DNA of 20,474 bases from Sphaerochaeta sp. (lineage in GTDB: Bacteria; Spirochaetota; Spirochaetia; Sphaerochaetales; Sphaerochaetaceae), in NCBI GenBank assembly GCA_003456855.1, contig DMOO01000079.1, forward strand, positions 1 to 20,474, written 5' to 3'. Each line of letters begins with the position of its first letter. Position 1 is the first letter of the stretch. Positions 1-6,894 of the stretch are shown here, piece by piece. The position numbers and the translations under genes are program-made. The notes beneath the pieces are model-generated. The model did not search any database. It worked only from the letters and a program-made list of their open reading frames with translations, and was not told the origin of the DNA.

Positions 1-178
1 CGATGGCCGTATCATAGAAGTTGACGCCCAACTCCAAGCCCCGTTTTATGATCTCTCTGGTATGTTCTTCGTCGATTGTCCAGCTGTGCTGGCCCCGCCC
101 GGAATCACCGAATCCCATGCATCCCATGCAGATCCGGGATACGTTTAAATCGCTGTTTCCAAGTCTTGTATATTTCAT
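1..178 (-). CDS. Aldo/keto reductase, N-terminal part (runs off window)
   Basis: This is the first 59 codons of an NAD(P)H-dependent aldo/keto reductase; the rest lies beyond the window edge. The start MKYTRLGNSDLNVSRICMG is the usual opening beta-strand pattern of the family (YTRLG.S.L.VS..C.G). It is followed by HSWTIDEEHTREIIKRGLEL and then GVNFYDTA, which carries the conserved catalytic-site Asp of the DTA motif. A GGAGG ribosome site lies about 9 bases upstream of the ATG. The first 74 bases overlap, in another frame, the tail of the truncated ZIP gene. The AKR start therefore looks intact while the gene before it is broken. Substrate cannot be told from this fragment. Family assignment is from motif recognition and is strong. 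Confidence 0.88.
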   Translation of the reverse strand, partial: MKYTRLGNSDLNVSRICMGCMGFGDSGRGQHSWTIDEEHTREIIKRGLELGVNFYDTAI

Positions 179-518
179 AACTGCTTAACCTCCATGTGCT
201 TACCCCACGATACCGGGAAAAACCGAAAAGCGGGATGACCTCGTCCAGAAGCAGCAGGAAGAGAACTCCGAACCAGAATCCGATGAAGGCGGGGAGGAAG
301 GCCCACCGGCCCCTTCCCTCACACTGCTCGATGGCAGGGACGATCAGGCTCCAGATGGATGCGGCAACCATTACGCCTGCGGCAAAGCCGGTCAAGGCGC
401 GCTGCACGCTGATCTTCAAATCCTTTTTCAGGAAGAAGACGCACGCAGCACCCAGGGAGGTACCGAGAAAAGGAATCAGCAATCCGACAAGAACCGCACT
501 CACTTTCTGAACAACCAT
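105..518 (-). pseudogene. ZIP-family metal transporter, truncated after about 95 residues
   Basis: The first ~95 residues read as the N-terminal third of a ZIP (GufA/ZupT-like) divalent metal transporter: a first membrane segment (VSAVLVGLLIPFLGTSLGAA), a KDLKISVQRALTGFAAGVM stretch, a second membrane segment with SIWSLIVPAIEQ, and a third ending LLLLDEVIP. In intact ZIPs the LLDEVIP motif is followed by a His-rich loop and the membrane segments holding the HNIPEG-type metal site; these are all missing. After about position 230 the frame continues into unrelated sequence (LFGFSRYRG...) and ends inside the aldo/keto reductase gene. A deletion probably joined the two genes. The start overlaps the HMA gene end by 19 bases, so the pair was translationally coupled. 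It is unlikely to be a working transporter. Confidence 0.75.
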
Positions 519-754
519 CCTTTCTTTTCATAAGGCTCGGAAAAAACCTCCAGACAGGTATAGCCGGTGGCATTGACGGCTGCTTTCAGGCTTTCGGCAT
601 CCACAGGATCTTCTGTCAGGAAGCAGGCTTCCTTCTTTCCCCTAGAGGCGGAGACCTTCTTCGCAGAAGGCACTGCCTTGCGTATTGTATCACAGATATG
701 TGCCTCGCACATGCCGCACATCATGCCGTCTATCTTCAGTGTAGTTTTAGTCAT
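500..754 (-). CDS. Heavy-metal-associated (HMA) domain protein, CopZ-like
   Basis: An 84-residue single-domain HMA (ferredoxin-like fold) protein. The metal-binding loop GMMCGMCEAH (residues 10-19) gives the classic MxCxxC motif with Cys13 and Cys16, which in this family binds Cu(I) or another soft metal and hands it to a transporter. The remainder (DAESLKAAVNATGYTCLEV) fits the second half of the HMA fold. The gene overlaps the start of the ZIP remnant by 19 bases, suggesting a two-gene metal operon. A GGAGGGGAG ribosome site lies right before the ATG. Upstream there is a terminator-like hairpin and a 20-bp palindrome, so expression is probably controlled. With its ZIP partner broken, its present role is unclear. 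The metal identity is not determined by sequence. Confidence 0.88.
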   Translation of the reverse strand: MTKTTLKIDGMMCGMCEAHICDTIRKAVPSAKKVSASRGKKEACFLTEDPVDAESLKAAVNATGYTCLEVFSEPYEKKGWLFRK

Positions 755-765
755 CTCCCCTCCTC

Positions 766-796
766 AAAAAAACCGGAGGACTCAACGAGCCCTCCG
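766..796 (-). terminator. Rho-independent terminator or leader attenuator before the HMA gene
   Basis: Read on the minus strand, CGGAGG (791-796) pairs with CCTCCG (774-779), with an inner GAG/CTC pairing, followed by a run of seven T (766-772). The T-run ends only 11 bases before the HMA start codon. It could simply end the lipoprotein/outer-membrane-protein operon upstream. Because the 838-857 palindrome lies on its far side, it could also be an attenuator in the HMA leader. Confidence 0.65.
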
Positions 797-837
797 CAAA
801 ACATAGGAAAAATCTTCCAAAAGAAGACCTGGCAGAA

Positions 838-857
838 TAGTTAGAGTGCTCTAACTA
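838..857. promoter_or_regulatory. 20-bp palindrome, candidate repressor operator
   Basis: TAGTTAGAG-TG-CTCTAACTA has perfect 9-bp arms around a 2-base centre. It lies between the end of the outer-membrane-protein gene and the HMA gene. The form (TTAG...CTAA) is typical of operators bound by dimeric repressors such as TetR- or DtxR-type regulators; which one is not decidable. No U-run follows it, so it is not a terminator. No clear promoter boxes are seen beside it. Confidence 0.5.
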
Positions 858-905
858 ATGGCATGATACCCAGAATCAGATGTTTGGTCAATATACATCA
901 GATTA

Positions 906-1478
906 TCAGAATCCTGGACACCACTGTACCACCAGGGCAACCGATGATGACTTGGCGTAATAGAGCAACAGGTCTTTGTCCCCATAAGCCTTGAAGATGT
1001 CTGGGAAGTTGTTCTTTGAAAGAATCCACGGAGTGGCAAGGTTAAAAACCAGTCCTACCTTAATCGGTGATTGAAAAAAAGAGGTTTCAATCCTCATGAA
1101 CATAGGTGAATCAATGATATTTCCACCAGGTACTCCTCCCCATGATGCAATAAGACTATCACCATCTTTGACCAGACTCAGGTCATTCCCGATACCTGCC
1201 GCTATTCGGATCTTCCAGATATCGAAAACAGCGTTTAGAGAAAAACGAAGCTTAAAAGGTTTGGCTTCTGATAACCTATATGTTGCTGCCATATCCACAA
1301 GTGCAAACGAATATCTGAACCCAATGTCCACACCATATGCCGCACCGGACTCATAACCGGACACAAATCCGGAACCTTCGAATTCATGTATCAACCCTAA
1401 ATCCATTTCTGCATCGAAGGCAACCAGAACCATGGGAATCATCAGCAACATTAGAAATACAACGATTAGTTTTTTCAT
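906..1478 (-). CDS. Small exported protein, probable outer-membrane beta-barrel, unknown function
   Basis: A 190-residue protein with a clear signal peptide (MKKLIVVFLMLLMIPMVLVA, cleavage likely before FDAEM). The mature part has alternating hydrophobic/polar stretches rich in Gly and aromatic residues (GVDIGFRYSFALVDMAATY; IWKIRIAAGIGNDLSLV; SPIKVGLVFNLATPWIL) that look like amphipathic beta-strands, and the sequence ends in a strand closing with WCPGF. This fits a small outer-membrane barrel of a diderm, but no named family is recognised. It starts 10 bases after the lipoprotein stop with a GAGGG ribosome site, so both genes form one operon and may form one envelope complex. The downstream terminator at 766-796 probably closes the operon. 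Confidence 0.7.
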   Translation of the reverse strand: MKKLIVVFLMLLMIPMVLVAFDAEMDLGLIHEFEGSGFVSGYESGAAYGVDIGFRYSFALVDMAATYRLSEAKPFKLRFSLNAVFDIWKIRIAAGIGNDLSLVKDGDSLIASWGGVPGGNIIDSPMFMRIETSFFQSPIKVGLVFNLATPWILSKNNFPDIFKAYGDKDLLLYYAKSSSVALVVQWCPGF

Positions 1479-1488
1479 GGATAATCCC

Positions 1489-2796
1489 TCAATTAAAAGG
1501 TGTGAATTCGACTGAAAAATGCTTCATTAGTTTCGTTTCAGATCGTTCTCCCAGAAGATTCACGCTCCGTATGAAATAGTATACTTCCTCATCTCTTGCT
1601 GGTTCATAATCGGTTATCGACAAACTGGTTCCCGCATATATTAGCTTTGCTTCTTCATCAAAAACATCCGAGGTACTGCGGAAAATCTCAACAAAATCAA
1701 GACCTGCATAGTTGGCTTTTGTGTACATGAGGACATGTAGAAATTCACCTGAATCCGTGACAGTGATAGCATAGTCGAAACAATCGAACGGTGCGGCATC
1801 GTGGATATCCACTATAGCCTGTTCAGAATATAGGTAAACTGAAGGGTCATATTCATCGACATAAACCCTGAAAGGAAGCGGATTGCTCTTTGATAGGCAC
1901 GCATAGTAATAGCCCTCGTCATCCTGATGGAATTCAATGAGATTTTCAGTGTCAAGGGAGATAACAATTTCAGGAAGAACCATATCAGTAAGTCTGATGG
2001 TACTCATCGGCATTACGACGCAGTATTCGTTTCCATGTGTCATTCTAGGACCGAAGACCCATGTGCCGTCCTTGGCTTCCCCATTAATAAATGACACTGT
2101 ATCTGCCGAATCCACAAACAAGTAGTTGGATGGAGCTTTAGAATAATCATCAGTTTCTGAAATGAACGGGAAAAGATCTCCGAAAGAAAACCATACACAT
2201 TCTTCCGAGTACTTAACTCTGAAAGGTTCGACCATCTCTGGATCCATGGAGTTTCGTATCTTGTTAATATCTACCCCATGAGCAGTCAGATCGGATTTGT
2301 TAACACCTACAATGGAACCTGCCCACATACCATTTGTAGATTCATTCCCCCCTGCTCTCATTGTGATGAGCATTCCATGCCAGTCTCTTCTTACAATTGC
2401 AAGAGGTATTACCAAAGATGCAATTCCTTTGGAGGTCAGCATGTTGTACCGTTTCGGAACAATCCATCCGCTTTTGAATTTGTCGAGCTCAAGGAGATCA
2501 AATGATTCGTAAGCTCCTTTTTGCATGTTATTAGGATCATTTGGATTGAAAAGCGTTATCTGATCCATACATAGGATAAAGGTGCTTGGGGTTACAGTAA
2601 ATTCTGCATCGTTTTGAACTTTTTCCTTCACGATGGACCCATCAACTTCATACTGGGGAGTTGAGTAGATTGCTTTTGTAGTGTCTTGAGTCTGAGAAGC
2701 AGAAACCGTGATTGTCGAGTAATCACTTCCGAAACAGGAAATCATCAGTATTGATATGGACAGAAGCCCGATGATAGAAGCTATTTTTTTTCTCAT
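1489..2796 (-). CDS. Lipoprotein of unknown function
   Basis: A 435-residue protein beginning MRKKIASIIGLLSISILM with lipobox ISILMISC, typical of a spirochaete-type lipoprotein acylated on Cys at about residue 21. I chose this ATG because the frame extends 26 codons upstream without a signal sequence, while here the n- and h-regions fit. The mature part is soluble, acidic and beta-rich, with no recognised domain. Near the C-terminus a segment (VEIFRSTSDVFDEEAKLIYA... YFIRSVNLLGERSE) resembles a fibronectin-III-like fold as seen in many surface lipoproteins. It is followed at 10 bases by the predicted outer-membrane protein. A promoter can be proposed whose start point falls almost on the ATG. 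The function is unknown. Confidence 0.8.
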   Translation of the reverse strand: MRKKIASIIGLLSISILMISCFGSDYSTITVSASQTQDTTKAIYSTPQYEVDGSIVKEKVQNDAEFTVTPSTFILCMDQITLFNPNDPNNMQKGAYESFDLLELDKFKSGWIVPKRYNMLTSKGIASLVIPLAIVRRDWHGMLITMRAGGNESTNGMWAGSIVGVNKSDLTAHGVDINKIRNSMDPEMVEPFRVKYSEECVWFSFGDLFPFISETDDYSKAPSNYLFVDSADTVSFINGEAKDGTWVFGPRMTHGNEYCVVMPMSTIRLTDMVLPEIVISLDTENLIEFHQDDEGYYYACLSKSNPLPFRVYVDEYDPSVYLYSEQAIVDIHDAAPFDCFDYAITVTDSGEFLHVLMYTKANYAGLDFVEIFRSTSDVFDEEAKLIYAGTSLSITDYEPARDEEVYYFIRSVNLLGERSETKLMKHFSVEFTPFN

Positions 2797-2802
2797 ACTT
2801 CG

Positions 2803-2832
2803 ATTATATTTCTTCAATTTAGCATTTTTCAA
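2803..2832 (-). promoter_or_regulatory. Candidate promoter of the lipoprotein operon
   Basis: On the minus strand TTGAAA (2827-2832) and TATAAT (2803-2808) are separated by 18 bases. The expected start point falls at about the lipoprotein ATG at 2796, which would make a leaderless or nearly leaderless mRNA; only a weak GAAG precedes the ATG. The region is AT-rich, so a chance match is possible. Confidence 0.45.
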
Positions 2833-2931
2833 CTGACAAGAATATGAAAACTCTGCCAACTGAAGAATTTGCATAGAATGAACATGTTTGTGGTTTTCCC
2901 GTCAAATTCAGAGAACTAGGAATCATATGTC

Positions 2932-3408
2932 TCACCTTTCATCTGTCAGAGAATACCTGACGGTCTCCGAGGGATTGAGAATCTCTTCGCGGAAGAAATC
3001 CGGATAAATCTGCTTGGGAGTATCCGGACCGACCCACGCAAGCGATTCCCGGACACCCTCCTCCGTCACGCTGTCGCAGACCGGTTTGAAATCCTCCGGG
3101 ACATTCATCAGAAAGAAGAACGATACCTCATAGATCAGCTTGCCCAGGTTGGTGGACATGTCCCCGCGGAAATAATTCTCATGCACGGCTATCAGTCTCT
3201 TGACAGGCATTTTCACCCCGGTCTCCTCGAAGACCTCCCTGACAACAGCCTCTCTGGCTGTCTCCCCCATCTTGATTCTTCCTCCGACCGAATAGAAATA
3301 GCCACGACTGCTCTCAACCATGAGAATCTTCCCGTCTTTGACAATAAGGGCACCGACGCGGATGTTCACCAGACCTTCCCCGCACGGGACGCACACATCA
3401 GGTTTCAT
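2932..3408 (-). CDS. Nudix hydrolase
   Basis: A 158-residue Nudix protein. The box GX5EX7REUXEEXGU is complete at residues 43-65 (G-RIKMG-E, then REVFEETGV), giving the Mg2+-binding Glu cluster that hydrolyses nucleoside diphosphates linked to another group. The N-terminus has a CVPCGEGLVNIRVGAL stretch before the first core strand. I chose MKPDVCV because GGAGG sits just upstream; the frame continues 22 codons further, but through the repeated box array at 3421-3469, which is better read as promoter DNA. The gene lies downstream of fic, which is transcribed towards it from 73 bases away. The substrate is unknown. The shared boxes suggest that fic and this gene are co-regulated. Confidence 0.9.
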   Translation of the reverse strand: MKPDVCVPCGEGLVNIRVGALIVKDGKILMVESSRGYFYSVGGRIKMGETAREAVVREVFEETGVKMPVKRLIAVHENYFRGDMSTNLGKLIYEVSFFFLMNVPEDFKPVCDSVTEEGVRESLAWVGPDTPKQIYPDFFREEILNPSETVRYSLTDER

Positions 3409-3420
3409 TTCTCCTCCGAT

Positions 3421-3469
3421 TCGTCCAAATTGTATAATTATCGTCCAAATAATACCATGATTTGGACAA
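3421..3469. promoter_or_regulatory. Box array (TCGTCCAA repeats) upstream of the Nudix gene
   Basis: Two exact copies of TCGTCCAAAT at 3421-3430 and 3441-3450 are 20 bp apart (two helical turns). An inverted copy ATTTGGACAA follows at 3460-3469, so the second and third boxes form a dyad. The array ends directly before the Nudix ribosome site. The same arrangement, in inverted orientation, lies upstream of fic at 4549-4596. It is most simply an operator for a DNA-binding protein. The alternative is that the two arrays are ends of a mobile unit carrying fic. Confidence 0.6.
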
Positions 3470-3480
3470 TTCATCTCTCA

Positions 3481-4536
3481 TCAATTAGCTCGTACATAAA
3501 ACGTACTTCTGCCTGATCCTTCCCGGAGAATGATTCCTTCCTCTGTCAATTTTTTTAGAGATGCCAGCACAGATGATCTTCCGATTTTCGGACAATGAGA
3601 TAAGACATCTGAACCTGTAAATCTTCCGATTTTTTCTTCAACGTATTTTCTGACTATATCATAGGCATTACTGCGATTTCCGCTCTCGGTCATCATCCCT
3701 ACTCGTTCTTCAAATTCGACATAACAGGCCAGAATCACTTCAAGCATGTACCTGATAAATGGGGTTGGATCGTTTCTCCCCTCATGCCATTGAGCATCAG
3801 AAGCTTCCAGGGAATCGTAGTATAGGTCTTTTGTCTTCTCTATCTGTTTCTCAATACTGATGTACTTTCCTACTGCATAGCCGTTTTGATAGAGAAGAAG
3901 CAATGTAAGAAGTCTACTCATTCTTCCGTTGCCATCATTGAAAGGGTGAATACATAGAAAATCACATATAAAAACAGGTATCAACAACAGAGAATCCACC
4001 TTCTCCCTTGACATCGCCCTTTCATAGGCATTGCAGAGGTTCTCAATAGCTTCGGGTGTTTCAAAAGGAGCAACAGGTGTAAAGCGAGTAGATACAGTTC
4101 CGTCCGGCAATGTTTCACTTATGTAGTTTTGAACATTCTTAAAATGCCCACCAAAAGACAAACCTGCCTTTTTGAGCAAATCACGATGGAGTTGAAGAAT
4201 AAAGGAAGGTCTGATTGGAATATGTTCGTAACTCTCATGGATTGTATTCAACACGTCCCTATATCCGACAATTTCCTTCTCATCTCTGTTCCGGGGGGTC
4301 GTCTTTTCTTCGAGAAGCTGCTTTATACGGCTGGTTGTAGTGACAATACCTTCAATCTTATTGGATGATTCCGTACTTTGTATTTTTGCAATCTCAACCA
4401 GCCTGTCCAATTCCACCGGTTTTTGTCTCACATACAGGTCTTGTCTTCCTTTGCGTTCATGTATCCTTGCAATGAGATTTAGAATGTCTGTATCCCATGA
4501 CCGTATCTCTAGAGCATCATAATTAAAAGTCCTCAT
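3481..4536 (-). CDS. Fic-family protein (AMP-transferase type) with C-terminal winged helix
   Basis: A 351-residue Fic protein. The catalytic motif HPFNDGNGRMSR is intact (His197; HPFxxGNGRxxR), so transfer of a nucleotide (usually AMP) to a target hydroxyl is expected. An upstream inhibitory helix motif [S/T]xxxE[G/N] is present as SNKIEG at residues 58-63, the class II arrangement in which Glu blocks ATP until released. Residues about 290-350 (SDVLSHCPKIGRSSVLASLKKLTEEGIILREGSG) form a winged-helix DNA-binding domain, common in Fic/DUF4172-type proteins and suited to autoregulation. AGAGG precedes the ATG. The gene is flanked by similar box arrays on both sides in inverted orientation. No antitoxin gene is adjacent; the inhibitory helix can play that part. 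The target protein is unknown. Confidence 0.93.
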   Translation of the reverse strand: MRTFNYDALEIRSWDTDILNLIARIHERKGRQDLYVRQKPVELDRLVEIAKIQSTESSNKIEGIVTTTSRIKQLLEEKTTPRNRDEKEIVGYRDVLNTIHESYEHIPIRPSFILQLHRDLLKKAGLSFGGHFKNVQNYISETLPDGTVSTRFTPVAPFETPEAIENLCNAYERAMSREKVDSLLLIPVFICDFLCIHPFNDGNGRMSRLLTLLLLYQNGYAVGKYISIEKQIEKTKDLYYDSLEASDAQWHEGRNDPTPFIRYMLEVILACYVEFEERVGMMTESGNRSNAYDIVRKYVEEKIGRFTGSDVLSHCPKIGRSSVLASLKKLTEEGIILREGSGRSTFYVRAN

Positions 4537-4548
4537 TTAAAACCTCTT

Positions 4549-4596
4549 TTGTCCAATAATAACATTATTTGGATGAATAATCAAATAATTGGACGA
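4549..4596. promoter_or_regulatory. Box array upstream of fic, inverted copy of the 3421-3469 array
   Basis: On the plus strand TTGTCCAA (4549-4556), TTGGATGA (4569-4576) and TTGGACGA (4589-4596) are spaced exactly 20 bp apart. Read inward towards fic, this array and the one at 3421-3469 agree at about 35 of 50 positions, with the boxes best conserved. GTCCAATAAT (4551-4560) and ATTATTTGGA (4564-4573) form a near-perfect dyad around AAC, just upstream of the fic ribosome site, so binding there would block fic transcription. Confidence 0.6.
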
Positions 4597-4686
4597 TAAA
4601 ATGCTGTGTGGAATATGTGTCTTCGGTAGTTTGTAAGATAACTGTTCGGCAGTTTAGAACTCGAGACACTTCCAAAAGGTTTTCCT

Positions 4687-4786
4687 TTAGTTGATTCCAA
4701 GCTTCTCCACATCAAGATCAACGCTGACATGGCTGGAGGTTTTTGCCCAACGTAAAAGAACTACCGTCTCGACGTGGTTGTCGGTG
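4687..4786 (-). pseudogene. Decayed copy of an rlmD-type gene 3' end (att-like remnant A)
   Basis: On the minus strand the stretch reads NHVETVVLLRWAKTSSHVS followed by VDLDVEKLGIN and a stop. NHVETVVLL matches the C-terminal SHVETVCLL of the intact methyltransferase gene ending at 9071. The 12-base core GTCTCGACGTGG at 4766-4777 is identical to those at 6694-6705 and 9099-9110. There is no methyltransferase body upstream; the Nudix gene ends 9 bases away. It looks like a displaced gene end left after integration. The exact start is arbitrary. Confidence 0.6.
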
Positions 4787-4795
4787 GTTTGTCCT

Positions 4796-5257
4796 TTACC
4801 GGTTTTCTCTTTCTAAGAAATCAAAAACAACATGTCTGATGGGAGGAGAAATCTCCGACAAATCTATTTCGTCTTTGGAGAAAAACCTTAGCTCCTCCAT
4901 CTCACCATCTGTCGCTTTCAGTTCTCCATGCCATTTGCGACAAATGTAAACAATTTCAAAATTGGAAACTTCATCTCCGTTAGGATAGATATAATGTGCT
5001 TCCGGACCGGAGTTAACACAGAAGAACTCAAGCTCGTCAGCAATCAGTCCCATCTCTTCATACAGTTCCCTCTTGGCGCAGTCCTCGACTTTTTCATCTA
5101 TCTCAATGGCTCCGCCGGAGTATCCCCATTTGTGATTGTCTGAACGTTTTCCCATAAGAATGCGGTTCTGTGCATCAACACAGATGATACTGACAGCACA
5201 TTGCATGATTGTTCTGTGCCCGACGAGTTTTCTCATCTCTGCAATATATCCGGTCAT
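4796..5257 (-). CDS. Nudix hydrolase (second)
   Basis: A 153-residue Nudix protein, different from the one at 2932. The Nudix box is complete at residues 49-71 (G-AIEID-E, then RELYEEMGL). The surrounding CAVSIICVDAQNRILMGKRSDNHKWGYSGG is typical of the small MutT-like branch that hydrolyses nucleotides or nucleotide sugars. The start lies 3 bases after the stop of the ATPase gene and uses an AAGGAG site inside the end of that gene, so the two are co-transcribed and probably coupled. Its stop lies 9 bases from the rlmD-like remnant A, meaning the gene sits at the edge of a presumed inserted segment. The substrate is unknown. Confidence 0.9.
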   Translation of the reverse strand: MTGYIAEMRKLVGHRTIMQCAVSIICVDAQNRILMGKRSDNHKWGYSGGAIEIDEKVEDCAKRELYEEMGLIADELEFFCVNSGPEAHYIYPNGDEVSNFEIVYICRKWHGELKATDGEMEELRFFSKDEIDLSEISPPIRHVVFDFLERENR

Positions 5258-5260
5258 GCC

Positions 5261-6490
5261 TCAGAACTCCTTTCCTTCCATCATGAATTCCATCAGATTC
5301 ACATGATTGATTCCATTTCGATTTTGAAGAAGGAAATCAGTTGTAACAACATATTTCGGATAGTTGTCCTTTATCATCTCAAGGGGCCTGTACTCCCTAT
5401 CCTCCGTCTCAATGCTCAAGGCGATTGTATATGCCACCTGGACATATGAATAATCCATCCCGGTATTTCGCATGATGAAATCACACTCATACTTGCCGAT
5501 CCTTCCTACACTTACAGCATTTCCCCTGCTTTTGGCATACTCAAACACCATGTTTTCAAGCACTGGCCCAAAGTTGATTCTGTTGTCAGTATTGATGGCA
5601 AAATAGAAGCTTAGATCAGAGAGATAGTACTTCTTTTCTCCGGAAAGGGATTTCCTTGATTTTATGTCGAATCTGTCACATTCATAAAGAACTTTCGCAT
5701 CCAACAAAGCTCTGATGTATTTTGCAAGGGTCTGCCTGCTGATATGCTGTCCGTTTTTCAGCAAATCCTCATGGAGATTCTTGATGCTCATTGTACAGCC
5801 GAAGTTGTTTATCATGTATCTCCGGACCGCTTCAAAAGATTCCTTGTTTCTGATCTTGACCCGTTTTTTGATGTCTTTTTTGAAAATCTCTTCAACAACA
5901 CTTCCCGTATATGCTCTTTTATCTTTCAGATCGGCGAGCAGAACTGTCCTTGGAAACCCTCCTTCAAGTATGTAGTTACTCAGTTCGACCGCAGGATTTG
6001 TATCAATGGCGATCTGATAGAAACCCTTCATCTGGATATATTCCTCATACGTGAGCGGATACATCTCAAACTCAATGTATCGTCCTGTCAGCTTTGTCGC
6101 CAGCTCACCACTCAAGAGATAGGAATTAGAGCCTGTTACAAAGATCGAGCAATTTCCATCCTCTCTGAATCCATTTATGACTTCCTCGAAACCTTCGACA
6201 TTTTGGACTTCATCTATGAAGAGATAATTCAACCCTTCCCTCTGGATGTTCTTTTCTATCAGTTCCTCAAGCTGGTCAGCTGTTTTTATTTTTCTGAAAC
6301 CTCGTTTGTCCAGATTGAGGTATATGATATGGCTTTCATCCACACCTTCACGACGAAGTTCATCCGCAACCATCATCATAAGGCTGGACTTGCCGCATCT
6401 GCGGACCCCTGTAACAACTTTGATTATGTCCTCGCTGTGATAGAATCCGCGTATCTTGCTGAGATACTTCTCTCGAATAAACAGTTTCAT
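5261..6490 (-). CDS. AAA-type ATPase with C-terminal DUF4143 domain
   Basis: A 409-residue protein of the ATP-binding/DUF4143 family. Walker A GVRRCGKS is at residues 28-35 and Walker B YLFIDEVQ around 89-96; a sensor-like TGSNSYLLS follows. The C-terminal half has the DUF4143 features ...KYYLSDLSFYFA... and GPVLENMVFEYAKSRG... ECDFIM, which resemble a degenerate nuclease fold. Such genes are frequent and often multi-copy in gut bacteria and spirochaetes; their role is poorly defined, with defence or mobility suspected. I chose MKLFIREKY because ACAGGAG lies at a good distance, while the frame runs 11 codons further up. The family is well recognised; its function is not. It is co-transcribed with the second Nudix gene. 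Confidence 0.92.
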   Translation of the reverse strand: MKLFIREKYLSKIRGFYHSEDIIKVVTGVRRCGKSSLMMMVADELRREGVDESHIIYLNLDKRGFRKIKTADQLEELIEKNIQREGLNYLFIDEVQNVEGFEEVINGFREDGNCSIFVTGSNSYLLSGELATKLTGRYIEFEMYPLTYEEYIQMKGFYQIAIDTNPAVELSNYILEGGFPRTVLLADLKDKRAYTGSVVEEIFKKDIKKRVKIRNKESFEAVRRYMINNFGCTMSIKNLHEDLLKNGQHISRQTLAKYIRALLDAKVLYECDRFDIKSRKSLSGEKKYYLSDLSFYFAINTDNRINFGPVLENMVFEYAKSRGNAVSVGRIGKYECDFIMRNTGMDYSYVQVAYTIALSIETEDREYRPLEMIKDNYPKYVVTTDFLLQNRNGINHVNLMEFMMEGKEF

Positions 6491-6605
6491 GGAAAAAACT
6501 CCTGTCGTTATAATTATGACCACAGGTATAAGTAAAATGCAAGTTAACGTTGCAGTTTTTTTATTTTTATTGAAACATGCAACGATAAACCCCGTTTAAC
6601 TGATA

Positions 6606-6811
6606 TTAAAATCTGTCTTTAATTCCATCCAAATCAACCTTGATTGACACCACTTCTTTAGGTTTGCATGTTTCCTTGCTGAGCAGTACACACGTCTCGA
6701 CGTGGCACGAGACTCCTATTTAGATACTCATTTCCCTTGTCCGTTCGCATAATTGCGATCAGGAACATATCCACTGGTTTTTATGTTCGTGGGAACATGT
6801 CGACAAGCTGG
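6606..6811 (-). pseudogene. Decayed, interrupted copy of an rlmD-type gene 3' end (att-like remnant B)
   Basis: On the minus strand, LVDMFPRT (about 6786-6811) is followed by a stop; after about 85 bases the stretch SCHVETCVLLSKETCKPKE...VVSIKVDLDGIKDRF runs to a stop at 6606. These are the two neighbouring motifs of the intact methyltransferase end (PVDMFPQT-SHVETVCLL), here pulled apart. A second VDMF-like coding stretch lies in between near 6757-6775. The core GTCTCGACGTGG is at 6694-6705. No functional gene is present in 6541-6894 otherwise. The 5' part of this gap holds the promoter region of the ATPase gene. Confidence 0.6.
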
Positions 6812-6894
6812 AATCTCACCTGTGAATCACACCTGCTTCCCTGTCATCTTTTTCTTCTCTGCAGGGCTGGCACTTAAGGTTTGAACAAACGCTG

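Noticed and set aside
3481..4536. Fic gene as a classic toxin-antitoxin pair
   Set aside because: No separate antitoxin ORF lies upstream; the inhibitory helix motif is within the same protein.
5744..6535. 263-codon plus-strand open frame
   Set aside because: Antisense to the ATPase gene, which has Walker motifs and DUF4143 features; the plus frame shows no family pattern or ribosome site.
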